Assembly (NCBI GenBank): GCA_036489775.1
Contig: DASXFC010000034.1
Coordinates: forward strand, 1-64,000
DNA: 64,000 bases
From: Bog-473 sp036489775
GTDB lineage: Bacteria; Actinomycetota; Acidimicrobiia; Acidimicrobiales; RAAP-2
Reading direction: 5' to 3'
The position numbers and the translations under genes are program-made. Under the pieces are notes generated by a model. That model saw only the letters and a list, made by a program, of their open reading frames with translations. It was not told the origin of the DNA and did not search any database. This document shows positions 42,857 through 51,241 of the stretch, piece by piece (the first letter of the stretch is position 1; each line of letters opens with the position of its first letter).

Positions 42857-42921
42857 CCGCGCAAGGGACGCGAAAGACCAGGTGTCGTTTGGATTCTTAT
42901 GGTCTCTTGAAGTTCGGCGTC

Positions 42922-44790
42922 TCAGCCCTGCGACGCGGCGGCCGGAGGCCGCGGAAGGACCGTGATGACCGCCGCCTCGGGCGACTCCTGGAGGGCGGCC
43001 TCGATGACATCGGTGATCTCGGAGCCGACGAGCTCGTCGCGCTCGAGAAGGTGATCGCGCAGCGCCTCCACCACCTCGGGGTGCGCGGCGACGATCTCCT
43101 TCGCCCCATCGCAGGCGCCCATCAACAACGCGTCGAGCTCGGCGCGGGCAGCCTTGTCCCCGAGCACCTTGTCCACGAGGTTGCCCTCGAGGTACCCGTT
43201 GCCGGCAGCCGCCACGGAGATCAGGGAGTTGCCCATGCCGCAGGCTCCAATCATCTGTGCACCGATACTGGTCGCCGCAGCCAGATCGGACGCTGGTCCC
43301 GTGGAGACCTCGTCAAACCAGTGCTCCTCGGCCACCATGCCGCCCATGGCGATCTGCAGCAGCGCATGCATCTCCTCGCTGCTCTTGGTGAAGCGCTCTT
43401 CGGTGTCGGAGTGCTGGAGCAGGCCGAGCGAATCCCGCCGCTTGACGATGGAAAGGACGTCGAGCTGGCGGGTCTGCCCGACGAAATACGCCACGGTGGC
43501 GTGACCGGCCTCGTGCGTGGCCACCCGGTCTCGCTCGTTCGGCGTGTAGATGGTCTCGTCGGTGACGCCGAGCTCGACCAGCATCTTCGCCTCGCCAACG
43601 TCGGCCATCGTCATGGCCGCGCGACCGTGAGTGAGCGCGATCACCAGCGCCTCGTCCATGAGGCGTTCCAGCGCGGCGGGCGAGTAGCCGAACGTCATGC
43701 CGGCCACGATGTCGACCGCGCCGTGCTCGTCCAGGTCCGACGCATGGGCCTTCTTGCCCAGGTAGTAGGCGACGATGTCCGCCCGCGCCCGGCGGCCGGG
43801 CAGGCCGAAGTAAATGGTGCGGTCGAAGCGGCCGGGTCGGATCAGGGCCGGGTCCAAGTCGTCCTTGCGATTGGTCGCGCCCACCACGAGCACGTTGGCC
43901 GGCACCACCTCGGGCTTGCGCAGCTTCGACCCGTCCGGGAGGTAGCGGTTGAACAGATCGATCCAGCTCCAGGCGAAGCGTTGTCCGCGGCTGGGAGTGT
44001 CGAACGACTGGAGCTGCACGAGCAGTTCGTTCACGACGCCGGTGACGCCCTCGGTCCCGCCACTGCCCCCAAGGCCGCGACGCGAGGCGCCAATGGCGTC
44101 GATCTCCTCAATGAAGCCGATGGCTCCCCCCTCCTTGCGCGCGTACTTTCGCAGTTGCTTGAAGAAGGAACGGATCTTGCGGTTGGTCTGCCCGTAGTAC
44201 ATCGACTGGAACGCCGACGCGGAAACGAAGAGGAACGGGACGTTTGCCTCCTTCGCCATCGCCTTGGCGACGAACGTCTTGCCCGTCCCCGGCGGCCCCT
44301 CGAACAACACGCCGCGTCGGGCCGACCCGCCCATGGTGTCGCGGAAGGTCTGGTGGGCCAGGAAGAGGTTGATGGAGCGCACGACTTCAGCCTTGATCGG
44401 ATCGATCCCAACGAGGTCGTGCAGGCCGACGGCCGTCTCCCCCGGACGCACCAAGGTGTGCGGCGACCGGCCCGCACCCAGGAAGGGCGCAGCCATGACG
44501 GCGCCGAGCATGAGCACGATGAGGATGATCGGTAGCGCACCGCCGAGCCAGTGCGGAAGGTGCAGCGATGGGAAGATGCTGCGCCCGCTCATGGAGCGGA
44601 TGACCACCCACCCCAAAAGGAGCGCGCCGGCCGCTACGAGGCGTCGCAGGCGCGTCAGCCGGCGGCGCTCGCGAGCCCGCGCGACGTCGGCGCTCCCCAA
44701 GATGGTGTCACCCACGATCGCGGACACATCGTCCCGATAGCCGGCCTCATGGCGCGGCGAGGGAGGGACCAAATCGGCAGGCCGACTCAT
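42922..44790 (-). CDS. divergent FtsH-like AAA+ membrane protease
   Basis: 622 residues. Two hydrophobic segments near residues 50-110 are separated by a short loop, without the large extracytoplasmic domain of FtsH. The AAA module has Walker A GPPGTGKT (about 165-172), pore loop MYYG, Walker B FIEEID in place of FIDEID, sensor ATNR and arginine finger region RPGRFDR. The protease domain has zinc-binding HEAGH (about 426-430) and TGPASDLAAAT as third-ligand region. About 30 extra residues lie between Walker B and sensor 1. ATG 44790 is chosen for its CGGAG site; TTG 44826 is less likely. A role in membrane-protein quality control is expected. Confidence 0.88.
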   Translation of the reverse strand: MSRPADLVPPSPRHEAGYRDDVSAIVGDTILGSADVARARERRRLTRLRRLVAAGALLLGWVVIRSMSGRSIFPSLHLPHWLGGALPIILIVLMLGAVMAAPFLGAGRSPHTLVRPGETAVGLHDLVGIDPIKAEVVRSINLFLAHQTFRDTMGGSARRGVLFEGPPGTGKTFVAKAMAKEANVPFLFVSASAFQSMYYGQTNRKIRSFFKQLRKYARKEGGAIGFIEEIDAIGASRRGLGGSGGTEGVTGVVNELLVQLQSFDTPSRGQRFAWSWIDLFNRYLPDGSKLRKPEVVPANVLVVGATNRKDDLDPALIRPGRFDRTIYFGLPGRRARADIVAYYLGKKAHASDLDEHGAVDIVAGMTFGYSPAALERLMDEALVIALTHGRAAMTMADVGEAKMLVELGVTDETIYTPNERDRVATHEAGHATVAYFVGQTRQLDVLSIVKRRDSLGLLQHSDTEERFTKSSEEMHALLQIAMGGMVAEEHWFDEVSTGPASDLAAATSIGAQMIGACGMGNSLISVAAAGNGYLEGNLVDKVLGDKAARAELDALLMGACDGAKEIVAAHPEVVEALRDHLLERDELVGSEITDVIEAALQESPEAAVITVLPRPPAAASQG

Positions 44791-44848
44791 CACCAGACTC
44801 CGTTCATCCCCCGTGGACTCTTTCAATCTAGAGAATCGCGCAGGTCCT

Positions 44849-44875
44849 GTGACCTTGCGAACTGCCGAAGGTCAC
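44849..44875. promoter_or_regulatory. 8-bp inverted repeat GTGACCTT-N11-AAGGTCAC
   Basis: The two arms are perfect reverse complements, 58 bp upstream of the FtsH-like start. It matches neither CIRCE nor HAIR as I remember them. It is probably an operator for the protease gene or a divergent promoter. Confidence 0.5.
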
Positions 44876-44997
44876 GAAACGCTCAATTTCAGCGCGGGCG
44901 AGCCAGATGATGCACCCAATGGGGCGGGCACAACCGGCCTGAGGCGAAATGAGGACGAGCTGGCACTTTGGCACACCTCGTCGGTGCGGAGTTGAAT

Positions 44998-45012
44998 GTG
45001 ACGGGGCGTCAG
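44998..45012. promoter_or_regulatory. palindromic operator candidate GTGACG-GGG-CGTCAG
   Basis: The TGACG/CGTCA arms are perfect and identical to the sites at 19432 and 35174; only one outer base differs. It lies 33 bp before the aldehyde dehydrogenase start. Confidence 0.62.
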
Positions 45013-45045
45013 ATGTGCTGGCGCAGCCCCGACCTGGGAGTCCAC

Positions 45046-46518
45046 ATGGCCGAGACGACGACGCGCGACGAGCACCAGCTCCTCATCGGAGGCAAGTGGG
45101 TCGACGCATCAGAGGGCACCTACGAGATCGTGAACCCAGCCACCGAGGAGCTGGTGGGGCGGGCGCCGAACGCGAGCGCCAACGACGCCATCGCCGCCGC
45201 CGCGGCCGCCAAGGAGGCACAGCCCGGATGGGCGGCCTGGTCGGTCGAGGAGCGCAGTACCCTCATGCGGGAGGCTGCAGCGGCCATCCGGGCCAAGTCA
45301 TCGGAGTTGCTCCCGCTCGTGATCGCCGAGACCGGCGCCACGGCGACCGTCGGGTCACGCATGCAGGTTCCGGTCGCCGCCGACCGCTTCGAGCGCTATG
45401 CCCGCGACCCGCGCCAGGTGCTACAGACACCGCTGCTGCCGCAGTCGGCCCAGGCGACGCCGCTGGCGCCCGGCGGGATCATCGGCGCCATGGTCAACCG
45501 TCAACCGCTGGGCGTGGTCGCGTGCATCACCTCGTACAACTTCCCGATGGTGAACATGGCCGGCAAGGTGGCGCCGGCGCTGGCGGCCGGCAATACCGTG
45601 GTGATCAAGCCGGCGCCGCAGGATCCCCTCGCCATCGTGGAACTCGTCCGCATCCTCAACGACGTGGGCTTCCCGCCCGGTGTGGTGAACCTGGTCAACG
45701 GGAATGGCCCGGCCGCCTCCGCCGCGCTGGTGGACGCCGATGACGTCGACTGCGTCAGCTTCACTGGTTCGACCCAGGTGGGCGTGACCATCGCCGAGAA
45801 GGCCGCGCGCACCATGAAGCGGACGTTGCTCGAGCTTGGTGGCAAGGGCGCCTGCGTGGTCTTCGAGGACGCCGACATCAAGGGCGCCATCGGCTGCATC
45901 GGCTCGACGTGGTCGTTCCACTCGGGGCAGATCTGCACTGCGCCGACCCGGGCGGTCGTACACCGGAGCGTGTTCGACCAGGTGCGCGACGGCCTCGCGC
46001 AGATGGCCGGCTTCCTCAAGGTGGGCGACCCGACCGACCCCAAGACGATCATCGGTCCGGTGATCTCGGCCGCCCAGCGGGGCCGGATCGAGGCCCACAT
46101 CGCCACAGCCAAGGAGGACGGTGGCGAGGTCGTGATCGGCGGGCAGCGGCCGGCCGACCTGCCCAAGGGCTTCTACGTGGCGCCCACGTTGATCACGGGG
46201 ACCAACGAGATGCGGGTCGCCCGCGAGGAGATCTTCGGCCCCGTGATCACGATGATCCCCTTCGACGACGAAGAGGAGGGGATCGCGATCGCCAACGACA
46301 CGGAGTTCGGGCTCTACGACTACGTCTTCTCGGGCGACGGCGCCCGCGCCCTGCGGGTGGCCAAGCGCCTCCAGGCCGGCCACGTCGGCGTCAACACCGC
46401 GCAGCGCAACCATGACGCCCCCTTCGGGGGCTTCAAGATGTCCGGCGTCGGCCGCGACGGCGGCGACTACGGGCTGCTGGCCTACACGGAGCCCCAGGCC
46501 ATCATCTGGAGCTCGTAG
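45046..46518 (+). CDS. NAD(P)-dependent aldehyde dehydrogenase
   Basis: A 490-residue aldehyde dehydrogenase. It has YNFP (Asn165), LLELGGKGA (general base Glu263), nucleophile Cys297 in SGQICTAP, EEIFGPVI and the C-terminal PFGGFKMSG. It oxidises an aldehyde to its acid. Start ATG 45046 has GGGAG about 6 nt upstream; an earlier in-frame ATG at 45013 abuts the operator and is less likely. The upstream palindrome suggests co-regulation with echA20-ipdABC and the amidohydrolase. Confidence 0.92.
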   Translation: MAETTTRDEHQLLIGGKWVDASEGTYEIVNPATEELVGRAPNASANDAIAAAAAAKEAQPGWAAWSVEERSTLMREAAAAIRAKSSELLPLVIAETGATATVGSRMQVPVAADRFERYARDPRQVLQTPLLPQSAQATPLAPGGIIGAMVNRQPLGVVACITSYNFPMVNMAGKVAPALAAGNTVVIKPAPQDPLAIVELVRILNDVGFPPGVVNLVNGNGPAASAALVDADDVDCVSFTGSTQVGVTIAEKAARTMKRTLLELGGKGACVVFEDADIKGAIGCIGSTWSFHSGQICTAPTRAVVHRSVFDQVRDGLAQMAGFLKVGDPTDPKTIIGPVISAAQRGRIEAHIATAKEDGGEVVIGGQRPADLPKGFYVAPTLITGTNEMRVAREEIFGPVITMIPFDDEEEGIAIANDTEFGLYDYVFSGDGARALRVAKRLQAGHVGVNTAQRNHDAPFGGFKMSGVGRDGGDYGLLAYTEPQAIIWSS

Positions 46519-46589
46519 CCGGGCGGCGGCCGCCTTCCCAGCGGTCCCCACTCAGCGCACGGAGCGCCTCCGTTGGGCTAAGAACGCAC

Positions 46590-47867
46590 GTGGCCGTCTT
46601 CCCGCACACCCCGATGCCCGAGCTGGGCTTGCCGCGCGCCGACGTCATGCAGCAGCTCATCAGCCTCAAGCAGGATGACCAGGACTGGCGCGGTGGCCGG
46701 GTCTTCTCCCTCGTGTACTCGGCGGGTGAGGAGGTGCACGAGCTGCTCTCTGACGCCTTGTCGCTCTTCAGCGCCGAGAACGGGCTCAACGTGCTCGCCT
46801 TCCCGAGTATCGGCGTCATGCAGCACGACATCGTTTCCAACACCGCGACGCTGCTCGGCGCGGACGCGCCCGAAGCCGGTGGCGCAGTCGAGGGGTACCT
46901 GACTTCGGGTGGCACAGAGAGCCTGTTGCAGGCAGTCAAGACGGCCCGCGACGTCGCGCGCGAGCGCGGGATCGCCCGGCCGAGCGTGGTCGCAGGTGAG
47001 AGCGCGCACGCGGCGTTCACCAAGGCCGCGGACTACTTCGACGTCGACCTGATCCGGGTCCCCGTGGGACCGGACTTCCGCACCAGCGCCGAGTCGCTCG
47101 AGGCGGCCTGCTCGGACGACACGATCATGGTGGTCGGCTCCGCGCCCACCTACCCGCAGGGAGTGATCGATCCGATCGCCGACATCGCCGCGCTGGCGCA
47201 AGGGCGCGGGATCCTCTGCCACGTCGACGCTTGCATGGGCGGCTTCCTGCTCCCCTTCCTCCGCGACCTGGGACGGCTCGATGTGCCCTTCGACTTCCGC
47301 GTCCCCGGGGTCACCTCCATGTCGGCCGACGTGCACAAGTACGGCTACGCCTCCAAAGGCGTTTCGGTGATCCTGTACCGGGACCACGAGCTGGCCCGCA
47401 AGCAACTCTTCATCACGAGCGACTGGCTGGGCGGCCTCTACGCCTCGACCGCCATGGCCGGCACCCGCCCGGCCGGTCCGATCGCGGCGGCGTGGGCGGC
47501 CATCATGCACATCGGCCGCCAGGGCTATCTCGAGCTCACTCGGGTGGCCCATGACGCGGCGCGCCAGCTGCGTGCGGGCATCGAGGGCATCGACGCCCTC
47601 GAAGTGCGCGGCGATCCCCCCGCCACGGTCCTCGCCTTCGGCGCGCGCGACCCCGACGCCCTCGACATCTTCGCCGTCAGCGAGCGACTCGCCGCCAACG
47701 GCTGGTACCTGGACCGGCAAAACCGTCCGGACTCGCTCCACGCCACCGTTCACGCCGGCAGCGCCGTCACGGTGCCCGACTTGGTGTCCGACCTCGAGCA
47801 CGCAGTGGCGGCGGTCGGCTCGGCGCGCACCGATCGGCGCGACACGACCTACGGCACCGGCTCCTGA
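46590..47867 (+). CDS. PLP-dependent sphingosine-1-phosphate lyase / group II decarboxylase-like enzyme
   Basis: A 425-residue fold-type I PLP enzyme. EGYLTSGGTESLLQAVKTAR is the cofactor loop, CHVDACMGGFLLPF carries the Asp that pairs with the pyridine nitrogen, and Lys250 in SADVHKYGYASKG is the Schiff-base lysine. The overall pattern is that of sphingosine-1-phosphate lyase-like proteins and related amino-acid decarboxylases. A lyase could release an aldehyde, which would fit the aldehyde dehydrogenase gene 71 bp upstream; this pairing is inferred. GTG 46590 is the start. Confidence 0.85.
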   Translation: MAVFPHTPMPELGLPRADVMQQLISLKQDDQDWRGGRVFSLVYSAGEEVHELLSDALSLFSAENGLNVLAFPSIGVMQHDIVSNTATLLGADAPEAGGAVEGYLTSGGTESLLQAVKTARDVARERGIARPSVVAGESAHAAFTKAADYFDVDLIRVPVGPDFRTSAESLEAACSDDTIMVVGSAPTYPQGVIDPIADIAALAQGRGILCHVDACMGGFLLPFLRDLGRLDVPFDFRVPGVTSMSADVHKYGYASKGVSVILYRDHELARKQLFITSDWLGGLYASTAMAGTRPAGPIAAAWAAIMHIGRQGYLELTRVAHDAARQLRAGIEGIDALEVRGDPPATVLAFGARDPDALDIFAVSERLAANGWYLDRQNRPDSLHATVHAGSAVTVPDLVSDLEHAVAAVGSARTDRRDTTYGTGS

Positions 47868-47869
47868 CT

Positions 47870-48139
47870 CTAGGCGGGCTCCATTGCGAGCTCGTCGACG
47901 AAGCACCAGATCCAGTCTTCGCCGGGCTCGACAGACTGCATGAGTGGGTGCCCCGTGCCGTGGAAATGCTTCGTCGCATGCCGGTTGGGGGAAGAGTCAC
48001 AACAGTTGACGCCCCCGCAGGTGAGACAGAGGCGGAGGTGTACCCAGCGGTCGCCCGTCTTCATGCACTCACCGCATCCCTCTGTCAGGGGGGTCACGTC
48101 GTTGATCTGGTCCAGATGCGCGCATTCGTCCGCGGCCAT
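47870..48139 (-). CDS. ZnF-UBP (ubiquitin-hydrolase-type zinc finger) domain protein
   Basis: 89 residues consisting almost only of a UBP-type zinc finger: CAHLDQI, CGECMKTGDRWVHLRLCLTCGGVNCCDSS, HATKHFHGTGHPLM and WCFVDE. All Cys/His ligands of the eukaryotic domain can be lined up. Small stand-alone versions occur in actinobacteria with unknown partners. ATG 48139 has GGGAGG upstream. It ends 2 bp from the stop of the convergent PLP enzyme. Confidence 0.88.
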   Translation of the reverse strand: MAADECAHLDQINDVTPLTEGCGECMKTGDRWVHLRLCLTCGGVNCCDSSPNRHATKHFHGTGHPLMQSVEPGEDWIWCFVDELAMEPA

Positions 48140-48162
48140 GGGTTCCTCCCGTCTCGCTTCGG

Positions 48163-48945
48163 TCAGGACGTCATACCCCCGTCTACCGGGAGCGCTGTCC
48201 CGGTCACGCCGCTGGCCTCGGGGCCGCAGAGCCAGGCGATGAGGGCGGCGGGCTCAGAGGGCTCGAGGAGGCGCTCGACCAGCTGCTGGCCGGAGAACTC
48301 CTCGGCCGAGGCGAGGCCGTAGACGGCGGCCGACGCGTCGAGCATCGGCCCACGGGTCGACCCGGGGCACACAGAGTTGGCCGTGACGCCGGTCCCGGCG
48401 AGGTCGGCGGCCAACGAGCGCATGAGGCCGATGACGGCATGCTTGGACGCGCTGTAGGCGCTGAGGCGCCTGAGGCCGAGGAGCCCGGCGGCCGACGCGA
48501 TTGCGACGACGCGTCCCTGGCGCGGCGCCGGTTCCTGCAACAGCACCGGCACCGCCGCGGCGGCGAGATTGCGCACACCGTTCACGTTGACGTCGAAGAG
48601 GACGTCCCACTGTGCATCGTCCGTCTCCCACAGGGGCGGACCTCCACTGATGACGCCGGCTGCGGCCACGGCCGCCCGCAGTCCCCCAAAGTGCTGGACC
48701 GCCTCGTCCACAGCGGCTTGCATGTCCGAGCGGCTCCGGACGTCACCGACCATGGTGCGAACGGCGTCCCCGTGCCTGGCCGCGACCTCCTCCAGGTCGG
48801 ACTTTGTGGCGAGCGAGTAGTCCAGGGCCGGATCATCCGCGCCGCGGTCGACGGCGACGACGTTCCACCCGGCGGCCACGAGCGCGTCGACGGTCGCCGC
48901 GCCCATGCCACGGGCGGCACCGGTGACGACGGCCGTGGGACTCAC
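48163..48945 (-). CDS. mycofactocin-associated short-chain dehydrogenase
   Basis: A 260-residue SDR: TGAARGMG cofactor loop, catalytic Ser in AIASAAG, YSASK Tyr-Lys pair and VDGGMTS end. It is the last gene of the leftward mft transcript, and GTG 48945 overlaps the mftE stop as GTGA. Mycofactocin-coupled SDRs retain tightly bound NAD(H) and pass hydride to mycofactocin rather than free NAD; membership is inferred from context and motif style. Confidence 0.85.
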   Translation of the reverse strand: MSPTAVVTGAARGMGAATVDALVAAGWNVVAVDRGADDPALDYSLATKSDLEEVAARHGDAVRTMVGDVRSRSDMQAAVDEAVQHFGGLRAAVAAAGVISGGPPLWETDDAQWDVLFDVNVNGVRNLAAAAVPVLLQEPAPRQGRVVAIASAAGLLGLRRLSAYSASKHAVIGLMRSLAADLAGTGVTANSVCPGSTRGPMLDASAAVYGLASAEEFSGQQLVERLLEPSEPAALIAWLCGPEASGVTGTALPVDGGMTS

Positions 48946-49625
48946 GAGACGGGCCAACAGCGGCTCACGGACGCGGTGAGGTCACTCACCAATGCGTCGA
49001 GCAGGGTGCGTCCTTCTTCAGCAGTCGCTCCTGTGGGATCGCCCAACACGCCGTTGGACGATACCGGCCGCACCCCCTCCACGCGCAGACGGGGCAAGAG
49101 GCGATCGATCGGCTCGGTGCACCCAGACTCGGCCAACTCCGCGCGGACAACGGAGGCGTCGATGGCCAGCATGAGCGACGTCTCGGTCCTCCCCGCATGC
49201 GCGTCACCGCCCCGAACCCCGGCTCGCCACACGAGCACCGCATCGCCCTCGGCCCCACACCGCTGCTCCACCGCGGCGAGGGCCGGCTGGTTGCCCCCAT
49301 GGGCGTTGACCAAGACGACGCCGGCGAACGTCGTCCGAGCGCTGCGTACCAGCTCGACGAGCAACTCGCTCAGGACATCGTGCCCGACGAGCAGCGTGCC
49401 GGGGAACGCGGCATGCTCGCCGCTGGCCCCGTAGGCGACTGCGGGCGCGATGGTCACGTCCGTTCTCCGTTCGGCCAGCCCACGCGCGAGCGCCACCGCG
49501 ATCTGGGTGTCGGTGTCGAGCGGGAGGTGCGGCCCGTGCTGTTCGAGCGATCCGAGCGGCACGGCGAGCAAGACCTCGCCCGCCGTCGCCTCCACGTGCC
49601 TCCAGGTGGCGCGGCCGAGCTCCAT
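48942..49625 (-). CDS. mftE: MftE, creatininase-family mycofactocin peptidase
   Basis: A 227-residue creatininase-fold metallopeptidase: VPLGSLEQHGPHLPLDTDT, VLVNAHGGNQPAL and GDAHAGRTETSLML supply metal ligands. MftE removes the leader after MftC has modified the C-terminal Val-Tyr, releasing the AHDP-type intermediate. It follows mftC after 5 bp and overlaps the SDR gene. Confidence 0.93.
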   Translation of the reverse strand: MELGRATWRHVEATAGEVLLAVPLGSLEQHGPHLPLDTDTQIAVALARGLAERRTDVTIAPAVAYGASGEHAAFPGTLLVGHDVLSELLVELVRSARTTFAGVVLVNAHGGNQPALAAVEQRCGAEGDAVLVWRAGVRGGDAHAGRTETSLMLAIDASVVRAELAESGCTEPIDRLLPRLRVEGVRPVSSNGVLGDPTGATAEEGRTLLDALVSDLTASVSRCWPVS

Positions 49626-49630
49626 GTCGA

Positions 49631-50791
49631 TCAGGTGCGGACGGGCGAGCGGAACCGCACGGGCGTCGGCACTGGAATGGGCGTGCCGTCCCGCGCCACC
49701 TTGGAGTGGCCGATCACCGAATGCGGCCGCGCGTCGAGCGCGGCCAGTGCGGCCTCACCGTGCCCGAGGACGCACTCGGGATCGGGCCCGTCCAGCGGGA
49801 GCCCCGTGAAGAACTTCGCTGCCATGCACCCACCGCGGCAGGCGTCGAATGAGCCGCAGGACGCACACGCGCCGGCGCTCTGTGGTTCGCGGAGCGACGT
49901 GAAGAGGGCCGAGTCGCGCCAGACGACGGGAAACCCGCCCGGGTCGCGGACATTGCCGGCGAGGAACTGGCGATCGATGACGAACGGGCAGGCATAGACG
50001 TCGCCGATCGGGTCGATCAGGCAGACCACGCGCCCCGCACCGCAGAGGTTGAGCCCGTCGAGCGGCTCACCCAGCGCGGAGAGGTGGAAGAACGAGTCGC
50101 CGGTGAGGACGCCCGGCCGCTCGATCAACCAGTGGTAGAGCTGGCGCTGCTGCGCCGCCGTTGGATGCAGGGCGTCCCAGGTGTCGACCGCACGACCGGA
50201 GGGACGCAGCCGGGTCAGCCGGAGCTGGGCGCCATAGGAATCGGCGATCGCGGCCAGCGCGTCGAGCTCCTCCACGTTTTGGCGCGTCACGACCACGCTG
50301 ACCTTGAAGGGTCCGAAGTCGGCCGCCGCCAGGTTGTCCATGGCCTGGCGGGCCGCGGCAAAGGACCCGTCGCCGCGTACGGCGTCGTTGGTGGTTGCCG
50401 TCGCGCCGTCGATGCTGACTTGGACGTCGAGATAATCGAGGGCGGCCAACTGCCTCGCTCGCGCCGGCGTGATCCGGGTCCCGTTGGTCGAGAACTTGAC
50501 GCCGACCCGCCGCTCCACGGAGTATCCGATGAGGTCGAAGAAGTCCGGTCGCAACATCGGCTCGCCTCCGCCGAGGTTGATGTAGAAGACCTTGAGGTCG
50601 ACCAGTTCGTCAATGACGCGTCGCGCCTCGGCGGGCGTGAGCTCGGCCGGGTCACGACGGCCCGACGAGCTCAGGCAATGGACGCAGGCGAGGTTGCAGG
50701 CGTACGTCAGCTCCCAGGTCAGGCAGATGGGCGCGTCGAGGCCGCGAGTGAACTGGTCCTTGAGCGGAAGCGGTGCCACCTCAGCAGGCAT
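49631..50791 (-). CDS. mftC: MftC, radical SAM mycofactocin maturase
   Basis: A 386-residue radical SAM/SPASM protein. The SAM cluster is CNLACVHC (C-x3-C-x2-C at about residues 32-39), with INLGGGEPMLRPDF for SAM binding. The C-terminal SPASM cysteines lie in NLCGAGRVVC, DVYACPF and CASCGSFDACRGGC. MftC decarboxylates and crosslinks the Val-Tyr end of MftA. ATG 50791 is chosen over the adjacent TTG because GGAGG lies 6 nt upstream. Its first codons overlap the end of mftB. Confidence 0.95.
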   Translation of the reverse strand: MPAEVAPLPLKDQFTRGLDAPICLTWELTYACNLACVHCLSSSGRRDPAELTPAEARRVIDELVDLKVFYINLGGGEPMLRPDFFDLIGYSVERRVGVKFSTNGTRITPARARQLAALDYLDVQVSIDGATATTNDAVRGDGSFAAARQAMDNLAAADFGPFKVSVVVTRQNVEELDALAAIADSYGAQLRLTRLRPSGRAVDTWDALHPTAAQQRQLYHWLIERPGVLTGDSFFHLSALGEPLDGLNLCGAGRVVCLIDPIGDVYACPFVIDRQFLAGNVRDPGGFPVVWRDSALFTSLREPQSAGACASCGSFDACRGGCMAAKFFTGLPLDGPDPECVLGHGEAALAALDARPHSVIGHSKVARDGTPIPVPTPVRFRSPVRT

Positions 50792-51068
50792 CAATCACCT
50801 CCGAGGCCGCCAGCCGCGCCAACGCCCGCTCGTAGGCGGCTCGGCTGGCTTCGGGAACGCAGGCGCGAATCGCCGCCGCCGCACTCGGGTACTCGCCGAG
50901 CGACGACACGAGCTCCACGAGGGTGCGCGACTTGAGAAAGGTCAGCCGGCGGTTGCCGAAGTGATACGCCAGCGCGCCGAACGACTCGTCGCGCAACGCA
51001 ACCTGGGGATTGAGCCGCCATGCCCGCTCGACTGCGAACGCGGTCTGCGGCGACCGCGCTTCGGTCAC
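50781..51068 (-). CDS. mftB: MftB, mycofactocin precursor chaperone
   Basis: A 95-residue RRE-like peptide chaperone: AWRLNPQVALRDESFGALAYHF, NRRLTFLKSRTLVELV, then a helical C terminus. It binds the MftA leader and delivers it to MftC. GTG 51068 gives the usual length; TTG 51074 and GTG 51086, which overlap mftA, are alternatives. It lies between mftA and mftC. Confidence 0.92.
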   Translation of the reverse strand: MTEARSPQTAFAVERAWRLNPQVALRDESFGALAYHFGNRRLTFLKSRTLVELVSSLGEYPSAAAAIRACVPEASRAAYERALARLAASEVIDAC

Positions 51069-51070
51069 GC

Positions 51071-51181
51071 TCAATAGACGCCGCACATCCCGTCGATGGA
51101 GACCTCTTCCACCAAGAGGTCGTCAATGTCCTCTTCGGACACGTCCTCGACGTCCTGGGTGTCTTGGTCCTCAGCCAGCAT
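51071..51181 (-). CDS. mftA: MftA, mycofactocin precursor peptide
   Basis: A 36-residue peptide, too short for ordinary gene finders but unmistakable. It has an acidic leader (DVEDVSEEDIDDLL) and the invariant C-terminal core IDGMCGVY, whose last Val-Tyr becomes the redox cofactor. ATG 51181 is preceded by AGGAGG 5 nt upstream. It lies directly before mftB and is divergent from mftF, with a 60-bp shared promoter region that contains no clear consensus. Confidence 0.95.
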   Translation of the reverse strand: MLAEDQDTQDVEDVSEEDIDDLLVEEVSIDGMCGVY

Positions 51182-51241
51182 CCCGACCTCCTCTGGGCGA
51201 AGGCCCAGCCTATCGCCGTCGACCGCTGCCAAGATTGAGGC

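Noticed and set aside
51182..51241. A defined -35/-10 promoter between mftA and mftF
   Set aside because: GATAGG/TAGGCT- and TTGGCA-like elements exist on the minus strand, but their spacing is wrong for a standard promoter.
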